This document shows positions 1 through 8,052 of a stretch of DNA of 45,547 nucleotides, piece by piece. This DNA is from Candidatus Latescibacterota bacterium (GTDB lineage Bacteria; JAAXHH01), in contig JAJEHX010000047.1 in the NCBI GenBank assembly GCA_022823465.1, forward strand, positions 1 through 45,547, in the 5' to 3' direction. The position numbers and the translations under genes are program-made. Position 1 is the stretch's first letter. Each line of letters starts with the position of its first letter. The notes under the pieces are model-generated. The model did not search any database, was not told where the DNA came from, and was given only the letters and a program-made list of their open reading frames with translations.

Positions 1-265
1 TACAAACATGAAAACAATATGTACAAAAAGAACAATAATTGTAATTATAAAGATGTATTAAAATGACAGTAATTGTACAAAGACTGCTGGCGAATGTATA
101 AAAAGATATATAATTGTATGAAAGGCTGCCATGATAAAAAAACGAAATTCCTGACACGACTTATTTAATAACTGAATTCCAGATGTAACGGACACAGTTT
201 TCGAAATCTACAATATCCTCAGAATTAACCCTAGTACACTCGTAATTCCTACCCGAGTCAAATTC
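1..265. other. AT-rich non-coding leader
   Basis: This stretch is far richer in A and T than the rest of the window, with many short TTATAA/TGTACAA-like words. It has no plausible reading frame. It lies directly upstream of the dehydrogenase at 266 and may hold its promoter, but no single -35/-10 pair stands out. The composition contrast with the GC-rich downstream genes suggests intergenic or recently acquired DNA. Confidence 0.5.
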
Positions 266-1258
266 TTGAAATCAAAAAGATTAGTCAACACTGATTTCCG
301 GCAGATCGTATTGGAAGAGTACGAACTTCCTTCTGTGCCGAATGACGGCGTACTCGTCCAAAACGAATATACGGCCGTCAGTGTAGGTACTGAAATCTAC
401 AATTTTATAAACGGTTGTGAACCGGGCGGGGAACCAAGATTTCCTAGAAATACAGGCTATTGCAATGCGGGCGTTGTTCTGGAGGTCGGCAGGGACGTGC
501 GGGGACTTGTCCCCGGCGATCGTGTTGCGGGGCAGGGGAATCACGCCAGTCATTCTGTGTTGTCGGGCTTGATCAACAAGGTGCCGGCGAATGTGTCATC
601 CAGGGCGGCAGCGTTCATGGTCATGTGTGCGACGTCACTGCATGGTCACCGCGTGGCCCGTCCGGAACTGGGCGAGGCAATCGTCGTGACCGGCATGGGT
701 ATCGTTGGCCAGTTGGCCGCCACCTTTGCCGGGCTGAGCGGCGCCGTTCCCGTCATTGGCGTGGATCTGGACGACTTCCGCCTTCAAAAGGCCCGTGATC
801 GCGGGGTCGACGTCTGTATCAACCCGGAGAGTGAAACCGACGTTGCCGAGACGGTACGCCGGCACTGTGTGGCAGATGGCGCGGATCTGGTCATCGAAGC
901 GACAGGCAAACCTTCCGTCTATCCTATGGCGCTAACCTTGCCAAGGCTCGGCGGCCGGTTTCTCGCCCTGGGTTCCCCGCGCGGTTCGGTGGAAGTGAGC
1001 TTTTTCGCCGAGGTCCATCTGCGCGAGGTCACGGTCCTGGGTGCCCACCAGCCCAAGACACCCGATGAGGCCGACCTGTACTATCCCTGGAGCAAGCGCA
1101 GGGACCGCGATCTGGTCCTCCGGCTCATAGATGAAGGAAAACTGCCGGTTGAAGACCTGATCACCCACGAAGCCAGCCCTTCCGACTGCCAGTCTGTTTA
1201 TAATATGCTTGCAGATGATCCTAGGGATGTGCTTGGGGTAGTGTTCGACTGGAAATGA
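266..1258 (+). CDS. Medium-chain (MDR) alcohol-dehydrogenase-like oxidoreductase
   Basis: A 330-residue cytosolic NAD(P)-dependent dehydrogenase of the medium-chain superfamily. The N-terminal GroES-like half carries GLVPGDRVAGQG. A Rossmann fold begins at TGMGIVG (residues 142-148), followed by the acidic strand end GVDLDD. The later segment ADLVIEATGKP and the glycine-rich LPRLGGRFLALGSPRG are typical of sugar or polyol dehydrogenase-like MDRs. The four-cysteine structural zinc site is absent, unlike the MDR at 44545. The start is a TTG with no good Shine-Dalgarno; no ATG lies upstream in frame before a stop at 173, so TTG is accepted provisionally. No co-directional partner follows, and the substrate cannot be named. 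Confidence 0.8.
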   Translation: MKSKRLVNTDFRQIVLEEYELPSVPNDGVLVQNEYTAVSVGTEIYNFINGCEPGGEPRFPRNTGYCNAGVVLEVGRDVRGLVPGDRVAGQGNHASHSVLSGLINKVPANVSSRAAAFMVMCATSLHGHRVARPELGEAIVVTGMGIVGQLAATFAGLSGAVPVIGVDLDDFRLQKARDRGVDVCINPESETDVAETVRRHCVADGADLVIEATGKPSVYPMALTLPRLGGRFLALGSPRGSVEVSFFAEVHLREVTVLGAHQPKTPDEADLYYPWSKRRDRDLVLRLIDEGKLPVEDLITHEASPSDCQSVYNMLADDPRDVLGVVFDWK

Positions 1259-1553
1259 GCTCACCGTTAAGACCAGCAGCCGCCCTGATCGTTACCTCTT
1301 CGACCTCATGCGATCTCCAAAGGCGCATCCTCATCAGCATAATCGGAAACCTACGCCGGCAAGGCTCATAAATCACTTCTAACGTATGATCTTATTTTCG
1401 AGGGAAAACTTAACCACTTGGGATTGTGATCTACTGGAGCAGCGATTTGATCAGCGGAACGACGACGCACACCAGAAGGACGCCAAGCGTCTATTTGATC
1501 GGTTTGGTGTTGTTCGGCATGGATGATTGTCTCCGCTCAAAGTCCCACACCTA

Positions 1554-1775
1554 CTAACCCTCAGCGACCGCTACGTCCAGGACGGTTGCCGAGCACTGAG
1601 GACGGGGAACAGGCTCGCCGTGTTCACGCAGACTTTCGATATGCAGGGTGATAGCCTCGCGTATCTTGCTGATAACTTTTTTCTCGGTAGAACCCGTTGC
1701 AATACATCCGGGCAGGTCCGGGACATAGGCGGCGTAGTTGTTCGATGCCTTTTCGATAACTATTGTATAGCGCAT
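1554..1775 (-). CDS. hicB: HicB-like antitoxin
   Basis: A 73-residue partial-RNase-H-fold antitoxin of the HicB family. It starts MRYTIVIEKASNNYAAYVPD and continues with LPGCIATGSTEKKVISKIREAITLH, the classic HicB pattern (Y.A..PDLPGC.a.G.t..ea....eAi..hie). The ATG at 1775 is preceded by AAGGAG, which overlaps the stop of hicA. The two are therefore translated together, toxin first, with 5 bases between them. HicB normally binds and blocks HicA and represses the operon. This copy is short and lacks an obvious C-terminal DNA-binding extension, so autoregulation may be weak. The frame is open further upstream, but that part is the shadow of hicA. Confidence 0.88.
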   Translation of the reverse strand: MRYTIVIEKASNNYAAYVPDLPGCIATGSTEKKVISKIREAITLHIESLREHGEPVPRPQCSATVLDVAVAEG

Positions 1776-1780
1776 TCTGG

Positions 1781-1972
1781 TTACTCCTTCAGTCCGGCCT
1801 GTTTTAGGACGCTTGACCACGTTCCTCGTGGAAGGTCGTCGCCCGGGCTGCCGGATATGGTCACGGTGCCCGGCTTGTCGTGATGCCTGTACTGACGGTG
1901 GCTTCCTCTGGTCCTCTTCAGTCGCCACCCGTCCTTTTCGATTCGGCGGATTGCGTCCCGTACCTTTGGCAT
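1781..1972 (-). CDS. hicA: HicA-like mRNA interferase toxin
   Basis: A 63-residue toxin with the dsRBD-like HicA fold. MPKVRDAIRRIEKDGWRLKR is followed by TRGSHRQYRH, which carries the conserved catalytic histidine (GSH.qY), and then GTVTISGSPGDDLPRGTWSSVLKQAGL, the standard HicA C-terminus. The family cleaves mRNA in a translation-independent way. It is the first gene of the hicA-hicB pair and lies 65 bases downstream of the nuclease-like gene at 2038-2694 on the same strand. The ATG at 1972 has only a distant GAGGA upstream, suggesting modest translation. Length and motifs are intact, so the module is probably functional. Confidence 0.9.
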   Translation of the reverse strand: MPKVRDAIRRIEKDGWRLKRTRGSHRQYRHHDKPGTVTISGSPGDDLPRGTWSSVLKQAGLKE

Positions 1973-2037
1973 GACTATACCAATCCTCAGGTGACTTCCG
2001 ACGGGACCTAAATCAGTAAAGAGCGGGCACGGCTATT

Positions 2038-2694
2038 CTACGTACCGTCACCCCAAACTTCCCCGGACGGCGGTTCGCGGTCGAACAATTCTTCAATTGC
2101 CTTCGGCAACCCTTCGTAGTTTGCCACATATACCCCTCTTTTTTCCACCAACTTCCGCAACGGGTCAAGACCTATTGTCTTTTGCATCGGTACTGCGTCG
2201 TACAGGGCGTCTGTTGTGAGGGCGTAGAACTCCCATTGTTCGAGTTCAAGTGGGTTGGGATACACCGCGCGTGGCTCGCCGAGGATACAAAAGACATAGG
2301 CGTCTACCGGACGCGTGGGCTTTCTAAAGAACTTTGTTGGTAAGGCTTTAGGGGCAATATCAAACCGAATATCGGTTGGTTTGGTATCTATCCGATGCCA
2401 ACTTTGGACGTACGCAGCACTTTTGACCTCAATTGAGGCCCACGTCTCCTGTTTATCGTAGGTTATATCGTGCCCTGCCCATGAGGCACGAGGGTATTTC
2501 AATTCCCTTGCTCCGAGTAACATTGCGACGATGAACTCGGCCACGATGCCGCGATCGACATTGCTAACTAGGTCGGAACCCATCCATCGCCAGTAATCAT
2601 ACAGCGTGAATTTCGCGGCATCTCCACGAAGCTTGAAACGCTCGTCACCATCCCTGAATTTTGGTGGTCGCAGAAGAGTGTTTGATTCACTCAA
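2038..2694 (-). CDS. PD-(D/E)XK nuclease-like protein of unknown role
   Basis: A 218-residue protein from a TTG start at 2694, which has CGGAGA at good spacing. The frame is open to an ATG at 2793, but the extra 33 residues look non-coding. The middle contains FTLYDYWRWMGSDLVSNVDR and GIVAEFIVAMLLGA, then GHDITYD...WASIEVKSAAYVQSW. A conserved Asp followed about 12 residues later by E-x-K after a hydrophobic strand is the PD-(D/E)XK active-site layout, and the preceding helix with AEF fits the motif-I glutamate. VDAYVFCILG is the usual next strand. This fold is common in restriction, repair and defence proteins. The position beside HicAB in an AT-richer patch supports an accessory role. The family is not recognised by name. 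Confidence 0.6.
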   Translation of the reverse strand: MSESNTLLRPPKFRDGDERFKLRGDAAKFTLYDYWRWMGSDLVSNVDRGIVAEFIVAMLLGARELKYPRASWAGHDITYDKQETWASIEVKSAAYVQSWHRIDTKPTDIRFDIAPKALPTKFFRKPTRPVDAYVFCILGEPRAVYPNPLELEQWEFYALTTDALYDAVPMQKTIGLDPLRKLVEKRGVYVANYEGLPKAIEELFDREPPSGEVWGDGT

Positions 2695-3640
2695 AGGATT
2701 TTCTCCGAATCGGTAATGCGACTTAGCAACTAGCGCAACAGCCAGTACAAAAGCGCAGTGACCACGAGAGACAGACAGCCTAGAACCGACCAACTTCCTC
2801 CCATCTATTTAACTGAGTTATCAGAATAGTCACCGGCAGCAACGCAGTGATTACCATCAAGGCTATTTTGATTCTGTCTCCCTGATAGATAACTTCCGCC
2901 GGATCGAAGGCTGTTGCGCCGGTGCCTAAGGTGACAATCCGTGGTGGCGTCTGTAAGTTTCGAGTGTGTTTCCTCGTGTTAAGCCGACTTGAAGTCCTCC
3001 TGAATCGGGCGGCTGCCATAAGGTACAGAACTGACTGCCATCCCGGTTTCTAAATGGTCCGTATATTGGTATCTGGTAGTTCTGGTTAAAAAAATGACAA
3101 ACAGGAACAGTGAATTTATGGTCTATCGTAAATCTCTCGTCGATTTTTGTCTGCAACATTAATGGATGGGTGAGGATTACCATCTAATACCCTCCCTGTA
3201 ATCACTCTATCCGCGAACAGACCTCGCCGTGTCGGTAAGCAACAAGGCGACTTAACTTCTGTTTAGTCGTATAACTCGAAGCTAATCTACAGCAAAACTC
3301 TTGTCGTGTACCGTGAATCTAACTTTATATAACCTTCACAGCAAGCGGTACCTCGTCGATAGGTATCCGGGCCCCAAAGTGGGGTGACAATCGAATAGAA
3401 CGAAGAATGGCCAATTACATGGCTCTTGTGCACGTAAAGGTCGGCTGCGAATCTACTCTTGTTGCACCCGGCGGTCTAAGCCGTCCTTCCACTTCCGGTC
3501 TCATTTTTCTCCTTGACTTGAACCCTGATTTTCCCGTTAAGTTAACGGTTGGATTTCACCTTTGTCTCGGTGTGTCCGGTCATTCATAACCAACTGTAAA
3601 ACAGGCGTTTACCGGTTACTTGAACTAGAGAGGATGCTCC
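2695..3640. other. Gene-poor stretch with two overlapping degenerate frames
   Basis: No confident gene. On the minus strand two overlapping frames (2780-3019 and 2926-3183) are open for 79 and 85 codons. The first ends in a hydrophobic segment (IALMVITALLPVTILITQL) that could be a membrane helix; the second contains HKFTVPVCHFFNQNYQIPIY, which looks protein-like. Together they could be pieces of a decayed or frameshifted gene, but neither start nor Shine-Dalgarno is convincing. The plus-strand 60-codon frame at 3407-3589 looks non-coding. The palindrome at 3534-3548 is listed separately. Confidence 0.4.
3534..3548. promoter_or_regulatory. 15-bp perfect palindrome upstream of the sulfur-carrier gene
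   Basis: CCGTTAAGTTAACGG is a perfect inverted repeat (7 bp arms around G). A TTGACT hexamer at 3513-3518 lies just upstream, so the palindrome sits where a -10 region would be expected. It could be an operator for the moaD-like operon starting at 3641. This is inferred from symmetry only. Confidence 0.3.
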
Positions 3641-3883
3641 ATGACCGTTTCCGTCAAGCTCTTTGCCACCCTGAGAAAATACCTGCCCGAGAACGCGGTC
3701 AACAAAACGGCGACGCTCGAGTTCGGCGATCAGGCCACGGCGAGCGACATCATCGCGCAGTTGGAAATCCCCGATGGCCACATACACCTGATCCTGATCG
3801 ACGGTAAACATTCGTCCGAGGATACTCCCCTAACCGATGGCGCGGTGGTCAGTTTCTTTCCACCGATTGCCGGCGGCGCTTAG
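3641..3883 (+). CDS. MoaD/ThiS-family sulfur-carrier protein
   Basis: An 80-residue beta-grasp (ubiquitin-like) protein. MTVSVKLFATLRKYLP is the canonical MoaD start, and GAVVSFFPPIAGGA matches the family's D.V.ifPPvAGG end. MoaD and ThiS carry sulfur as a C-terminal thiocarboxylate on Gly-Gly; here the di-glycine is residues 78-79 and one alanine follows. Unless trimmed, that alanine would block adenylation. The ATG has AGAGAGGA upstream at good distance. It is followed after 5 bases by an unrecognised 97-residue gene and then the OmpA-family gene, a likely operon. No moaE, thiG or E1-like activator is nearby, so molybdopterin, tungsten-cofactor or another sulfur-transfer role cannot be chosen. 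Confidence 0.85.
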   Translation: MTVSVKLFATLRKYLPENAVNKTATLEFGDQATASDIIAQLEIPDGHIHLILIDGKHSSEDTPLTDGAVVSFFPPIAGGA

Positions 3884-3888
3884 GCCCG

Positions 3889-4182
3889 GTGTCACAACAC
3901 ACCTATTACGGATTCAAGCTGGACGACGCCGTCCGGGGATTGAAACGGGCGCTGCGGGATGAGCGTATACCTGTCGTGTCGGTCCGCGAGGACGAAAGCA
4001 AGGTGGTCTTCGCGGTACAGGTCGCATCCGAAACAGGGGAGATCAGCCTGGCCTACCATACCACGACGACACATCCCCTGGCCCGGCTGGGTGACATCCC
4101 CGCGATCGATGTCACGGTCGACGATCATCTGCCCGATGTCAAACCCGTGCTGACCATGGCGTTCTTGAGAGGTGGAGGATAA
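3889..4182 (+). CDS. Uncharacterised 97-residue protein paired with the MoaD-like gene
   Basis: GTG start, 97 residues, soluble, no signal peptide. It reads as an alternating alpha/beta small protein: FKLDDAVRGLKRALRDERIPVVSV, then strand-rich KVVFAVQVASETGEISLAYH, ending in VLTMAFLRGGG. I do not recognise the family. It begins 5 bases after the MoaD-like stop and its last codons (GGT GGA GGA) double as the Shine-Dalgarno of the following OmpA-family gene, so all three are translationally linked. The triple-glycine end resembles a sulfur-carrier terminus but is better explained by that ribosome-binding site. Codon composition matches its neighbours. Confidence 0.7.
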   Translation: MSQHTYYGFKLDDAVRGLKRALRDERIPVVSVREDESKVVFAVQVASETGEISLAYHTTTTHPLARLGDIPAIDVTVDDHLPDVKPVLTMAFLRGGG

Positions 4183-4186
4183 CCTC

Positions 4187-5734
4187 ATGCGTGCCGGTTT
4201 CGTGGTTCCCGCGATCATTTCCTGTATTTTGGCCTGTCTTCTGGCGTTTCTCCTGGCAACCCCCCTTCCGCTGTCGGCCCAGGCCTCCCGCGGTAGCAGT
4301 CCGGCCGGCCAGATCTCCTTGGCCACTTCCTCTCTGAATCAGCTTTCCGATCTCGACGCCGGGTTCCTGGTTCCCGATTCCTTCAAGAAGGTCAGGGAAG
4401 CCTACGACCGGTATACACGAGTCATCCGGGAAGGCAGATCGGCCCGGGACATCCAGCGGGCCTATTCGGAATTCGACGCCGCCCTGGTCCTGGCGCGGGA
4501 GAAACTGGAACGCGTGAACGAAGTGCTTATGATACCGCTGGGGAAACGGGCAGCGGCCCGGCAGGCGAATGCTCCCGCCATGGTCCCGGACGCCTACGAG
4601 GCGGCCGAGAGACGCATCGAACGGGCCATTTCCAGGCTGGAAGACAATCGGGTCTCTGATGCCTTCGCCCAAGGACAGGAAGCGGCCATGCTCTACGATG
4701 AAGCAAGGTCGTCGGTGATCGAGATGTCGCTCATCGGATCGGCGCGGATCGGGCTGGCGGAAGCCGAGAAGAAGGACTGGGACCGGCTCGCCCCGGCGTC
4801 TTTCGAACGGGCCCGCCGGTTGACAAACGAAGTGACCAGCGCCCTGGACCGCGGAGAACCCCTGTCGGTCGCGCTGCGCGATAAGGCCCAGGCCGCTGAT
4901 TACGCGGTACGGCGCGCCATCGAGCTCGCTGCCCGGATCGACACCCTCCGCCAGGATTCAGGAAACTGGGAGCGCGTGTTGCTGTCGAGGGAGCGCCTTG
5001 CGCGGGAAGCCGCCGATATGGCAGGGGTCGCGGCTGATTTCCTGGCAGATGATCCGCAGGCGATTATGACGGCAAGCTTGCAGTCCCTCGCCGCGAAACA
5101 GGATTCCCTCGTCCTCCTGCTCCAGCGTGCAGAAGGGGACGCGGCCGCACTGAGGGCCGAGGTCGATTCCCTGCACCAGGCGATTGAGGAGCAGCAGATC
5201 CGCCTGTCGTCCATGGTGGAGAACTACCAGCAGGATCTTCAGCGGCGAAAGGAAGAGCTGGACCGGGAACGCCGGGAACTCAGGGACTATCTGTATGAAA
5301 AGACCCAGCTGGATGCCGCCGCCCAGGCCCGGGAGCGTTTTTCGGACAGCGAGGCGACTGTGGTGCGGGAACCCGACCGGCTGACCCTGCGGCTCATCGG
5401 GCTGTCTTTCCAGGCGGGAAGAACGGAGATACCTGGCGGCGCGCGTGGGCTGCTCGAGAAGCTCGGGGAATTCCTGGTGTTGTATACACAGACCCGCCTT
5501 GTCGTGGAGGGACATACTGATGCCACCGGCAAAGAGGACAAGAACATCGAACTATCCAGGTCTCGCGCCGATGCGGTCATGCAGTTTCTGTCGGACCAGT
5601 CCGGCGTTGAGGTCGAGCGCATGACCTCCACCGGCCTTGGCAGCGCTCAGCCCATCGCCAGCAACAATACGCGCAGAGGCAGGGAACAGAATCGAAGAAT
5701 CGACGTGGTTTTGACTTTCAGCAGGGAACGATAA
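4187..5734 (+). CDS. OmpA-family peptidoglycan-binding protein with coiled coil
   Basis: A 515-residue envelope protein. The ATG at 4187 is preceded by GGTGGAGGA; a GTG five codons earlier is less likely. A signal peptide of about 30 residues (hydrophobic IISCILACLLAFLLATPLPL, then SAQA) is followed by a helical DUF4398-like region rich in Ala, Arg and Glu (about 40-270), a long coiled coil (about 300-375, with the heptad-rich RRKEELDRERRELRDYLYEK) and a C-terminal OmpA domain from about 390. The OmpA domain keeps EGHTDATG, the LSRSRADAV helix and NNTRRGREQNRRIDV, the residues that bind diaminopimelate in peptidoglycan. It probably spans the periplasm and tethers the outer envelope to the wall. 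Confidence 0.88.
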   Translation: MRAGFVVPAIISCILACLLAFLLATPLPLSAQASRGSSPAGQISLATSSLNQLSDLDAGFLVPDSFKKVREAYDRYTRVIREGRSARDIQRAYSEFDAALVLAREKLERVNEVLMIPLGKRAAARQANAPAMVPDAYEAAERRIERAISRLEDNRVSDAFAQGQEAAMLYDEARSSVIEMSLIGSARIGLAEAEKKDWDRLAPASFERARRLTNEVTSALDRGEPLSVALRDKAQAADYAVRRAIELAARIDTLRQDSGNWERVLLSRERLAREAADMAGVAADFLADDPQAIMTASLQSLAAKQDSLVLLLQRAEGDAAALRAEVDSLHQAIEEQQIRLSSMVENYQQDLQRRKEELDRERRELRDYLYEKTQLDAAAQARERFSDSEATVVREPDRLTLRLIGLSFQAGRTEIPGGARGLLEKLGEFLVLYTQTRLVVEGHTDATGKEDKNIELSRSRADAVMQFLSDQSGVEVERMTSTGLGSAQPIASNNTRRGREQNRRIDVVLTFSRER

Positions 5735-5863
5735 CGCACACCGGTTACATTACAACGCACCATCGGTTTTGAACACACGACGCGCACTTACGCTGGCACG
5801 TTTACACAGGCATTCTTATGCAAGGTGTACTGACCGCGTGATGCGTCCGTCTCGAGGGAGAAC

Positions 5864-6535
5864 TTGAAATTGAGCAGAGAAACAGGCAGCGAACGCTACG
5901 AAGAGATGAAGGAGAAGCTGTTTTCGGCCGTGATCGCAGACGCACTGGATGGCTGCGGCTATCGAGACCAGATCCTCCGGCACGACATCAGGCCCCTGTA
6001 TCCCGGCGCGGTCGTGGTGGGCCGGGCGCTGACCGTGCTGTCCGTCGACGTGTACGAGATCCCCGACGAGCCGTACAAGCTGGAACTGGAAGCCGTGGAT
6101 GCGCTGAAGCCCGGAGACGTCCTCGTGGCGCAGACCAACGGCACGACGCGGAGCAGTCTCTGGGGCGAACTCCTCTCGACCGCCGCGGAGGTCCGGGGGG
6201 CGCGCGGCGCGGTGATCGACGGGTTTACCCGGGATTCGCAGGCGATCGCCGACATGGGGTTTCCGCTGTTCGTCCGCGGTATCGCGCCCTATGATTCAAA
6301 GGGACGAAGCGACGTCATCGCCTACAATACCCCAATCGACTGCGGCGGCGTGAAGGTGTTTCCGGGCGACCTCGTTTTCGGTGACTTCGACGGGGTCGTG
6401 GTCGTTCCCCGGGCCGCGGAAGAAGAGGTACTGAAAGCGGCGTTTGAAAAGGCGGCGGAAGAGAAAGAGGTCAAGCAGGCCCTGCAGAACGGCATGTCCG
6501 CGACGGCCGCCTTTGAGAAATACGGCATACTCTGA
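5864..6535 (+). CDS. RraA-like family protein (4-hydroxy-4-methyl-2-oxoglutarate aldolase type)
   Basis: A 223-residue protein of the RraA/HMG-aldolase family, a trimeric class II aldolase or decarboxylase fold. Visible motifs are AVIADALDGCGYRDQ, KPGDVLVAQTNG, the substrate-binding SLWGELLSTAAEVRGARG, and AVIDGFTRD, in which Arg and the metal-binding Asp are conserved. YNTPIDCGGVKVFPGDLVFGDFDGVVVVP completes the fold. Family members cleave oxo-acids such as 4-carboxy-4-hydroxy-2-oxoadipate; some instead bind RNase E. The TTG start at 5864 has GAGGGAG just upstream. The stop overlaps the next ATG (TGATG), so it is co-translated with glutamate formimidoyltransferase. The substrate is not identifiable. 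Confidence 0.85.
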   Translation: MKLSRETGSERYEEMKEKLFSAVIADALDGCGYRDQILRHDIRPLYPGAVVVGRALTVLSVDVYEIPDEPYKLELEAVDALKPGDVLVAQTNGTTRSSLWGELLSTAAEVRGARGAVIDGFTRDSQAIADMGFPLFVRGIAPYDSKGRSDVIAYNTPIDCGGVKVFPGDLVFGDFDGVVVVPRAAEEEVLKAAFEKAAEEKEVKQALQNGMSATAAFEKYGIL

Positions 6536-7440
6536 TGAAGCCCCTCGTCGAGTGCGTGCCCAATTTCAGCGAAGGGCGCGATACGGGCATCGTGGAGGCC
6601 ATAGCCGCCAGCGTCGCCGCCACCGATGGCGTCCACCTGGCCGGCATGGAAATGGACGGTGATCACAACCGCTCCGTGGTCACCTTCATGGGCTCGCCCG
6701 AAGACGTCGCCAGGGGTGCCTTCGAAGCCTGCAGGACGGCCCGGGACCTGATCGACCTGAGACGCCACCGCGGCGTACATCCGCGGATCGGCGCCACGGA
6801 CGTCATCCCCTTCATTCCCCTTACCGACTACAGCTTTGCCGACTGCGTCTCCCTCGCCCGGATCTGCGGCGGCGAGATCGGGCGGTCTCTCGAGATCCCC
6901 GTGTATTTCTACGGACAGGCCGCCATGAGTGCGCGGCGCGTTGAGCTTCCGGAGATACGCCGGGGTGGATTCGAGGACCTGGTGAAGGAGGTCCGACAGG
7001 AACCCGGGCGAAGGCCCGATGCCGGTCCGGACGCGGTCCACGTTTCCGCCGGCGCCACGGCGGTAGGCGTCCGTGATATCCTCGTCGCGTACAACGTGAA
7101 CCTGGACACCGACGACGTACGCGTCGCCCGGGCGATCGCCCGGAACATCCGGGAAAGAAACGGCGGCCTGCCCGGCGTCCGAGCGCTTGGGCTGTTGCTG
7201 CCTGGACGGCACATCGCCCAGGTCTCCATGAATCTGACCGACTACCGCAAGACCGACATGGTCCAGGCTTTCCAAGCGGTCACGCGCCTCGCGGAAGCCG
7301 AAGGCGCCGGGATACTTGAGAGCGAACTGGTCGGCCTCGCTCCCCGCGAGGCCATGGGCGGGGCGGGACCCGAAGATCTGCGCATGGCCCCCCTGGATCC
7401 CGCCCGGTTCCTGGACTACCATATCCGGCTTTTCGCCTGA
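6535..7440 (+). CDS. ftcD: Glutamate formimidoyltransferase
   Basis: A 301-residue protein matching the formimidoyltransferase part of FtcD, which transfers the formimino group of N-formiminoglutamate to tetrahydrofolate in histidine breakdown. The start LVECVPNFSEGRD is diagnostic. HNRSVVTFMGSPEDV, then RRHRGVHPRIGATDVIPFIPL with the catalytic-region histidine, and VPVYFYG-like IPVYFYGQAA follow. The C-terminal half has NVNLDTDDVRVARAIARNIRERNGG and VSMNLTDYRKT. The cyclodeaminase domain of the bifunctional mammalian enzyme is absent, as usual in bacteria. No other hut gene is close; the one-base overlap with the RraA-like gene suggests joint expression with that aldolase. Confidence 0.93.
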   Translation: MKPLVECVPNFSEGRDTGIVEAIAASVAATDGVHLAGMEMDGDHNRSVVTFMGSPEDVARGAFEACRTARDLIDLRRHRGVHPRIGATDVIPFIPLTDYSFADCVSLARICGGEIGRSLEIPVYFYGQAAMSARRVELPEIRRGGFEDLVKEVRQEPGRRPDAGPDAVHVSAGATAVGVRDILVAYNVNLDTDDVRVARAIARNIRERNGGLPGVRALGLLLPGRHIAQVSMNLTDYRKTDMVQAFQAVTRLAEAEGAGILESELVGLAPREAMGGAGPEDLRMAPLDPARFLDYHIRLFA

Positions 7441-7527
7441 TCTGTCCCTCAAGTAGTTCGTTGTCTCTCGTTCGGTGATCCTCCTTTATCCCACGTCGCT
7501 TCATCCCGCTCTCCGCTCCGTATTTTC

Positions 7528-7556
7528 TTGACTCTGTGCCCCCCTCTTCATATCAT
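7528..7556 (+). promoter_or_regulatory. Sigma-70-type promoter of the Rrf2-cysteine synthase operon
   Basis: TTGACT (7528-7533), a 17-base spacer and TATCAT (7551-7556) form a strong housekeeping promoter, about 46 bases upstream of the Rrf2 start codon. Transcription would begin near 7563, inside the palindrome at 7557-7575. Confidence 0.7.
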
Positions 7557-7575
7557 GTTGACTAAATTAGTAAAC
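7557..7575. promoter_or_regulatory. Candidate Rrf2 operator
   Basis: GTTGACTAAATTAGTAAAC is an inverted repeat with 9-bp arms around a central A and one mismatch pair (8 of 9 symmetric). It abuts the -10 hexamer and covers the expected transcription start, the ideal place for repression. AT-rich dyads of this size are typical of Rrf2-family sites, so autoregulation by the adjacent regulator is likely. Confidence 0.6.
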
Positions 7576-7601
7576 TAAAGCCAGGTGGCCAGGGAGCACA
7601 T

Positions 7602-8042
7602 ATGCGGGTTTCAGCCAAGGCGGAGTACGCGTGCAGGGCGGTACTGGAGTTGACGCGCTACCACGACAAGGCGGAAGTCATCCATATCAGCGACATCGCG
7701 GTAAGACAGTCCATTCCCGAAAAATACCTCGTACAGATCCTCCTGCAGTTGCAGCGCGCCGGCCTGGTCCGGAGCAAGCGCGGAGCGACCGGGGGCTATT
7801 CGCTCGCCAGGGCTCCGGGCGATATCTCGCTGGGCGACGTGATCCGGGCCATGGACGGCGCCCTGATCTCCGTCGAAAGCCTGTCCGGAGACGCTGAAAT
7901 GTCGGATCAGTTGAGCGGCCAGCACGTATTGAAGGACGTTTGGATGGGCGTGCAGGAACAGCTCGGCGAGATCATGGACGGCATCACATTCGAAGATATC
8001 TCCAGGCAGGCGCAGAAGAGCCTGTCCATGTACTACATCTGA
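7602..8042 (+). CDS. Rrf2-family transcriptional regulator (CymR-like)
   Basis: A 146-residue winged-helix regulator. MRVSAKAEYACRAVLELTRYH is the standard Rrf2 start, and the helix-turn-helix and wing are IHISDIAVRQSIPEKYLVQI and GLVRSKRGATGGYSLAR. The three clustered cysteines that hold a [2Fe-2S] cluster in IscR are missing; the only cysteine is near residue 12. It is therefore more like CymR, the cysteine-metabolism repressor of Firmicutes, which is controlled through contact with cysteine synthase. The next gene here is a cysteine synthase whose Shine-Dalgarno overlaps this stop codon, which supports that reading. ATG at 7602 has AGGGAG upstream. Confidence 0.88.
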   Translation: MRVSAKAEYACRAVLELTRYHDKAEVIHISDIAVRQSIPEKYLVQILLQLQRAGLVRSKRGATGGYSLARAPGDISLGDVIRAMDGALISVESLSGDAEMSDQLSGQHVLKDVWMGVQEQLGEIMDGITFEDISRQAQKSLSMYYI

Positions 8043-8052
8043 AGGATTGCCC

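Noticed and set aside
1431-1520. Minus-strand frame MPNNTKPIK-stop-TLGVLLVCVVVPLIKSLL
   Set aside because: It looks like a small membrane protein broken by TAG at 1491-1493. With no ribosome-binding site or known relative and only about 29 codons, it cannot be separated from chance.
4171-4182. Triple-glycine C-terminus of the 97-residue protein as a ubiquitin-like conjugation signal
   Set aside because: The GGTGGAGGA bases are the Shine-Dalgarno of the next gene, which explains the glycines, and the rest is not a recognisable beta-grasp protein.
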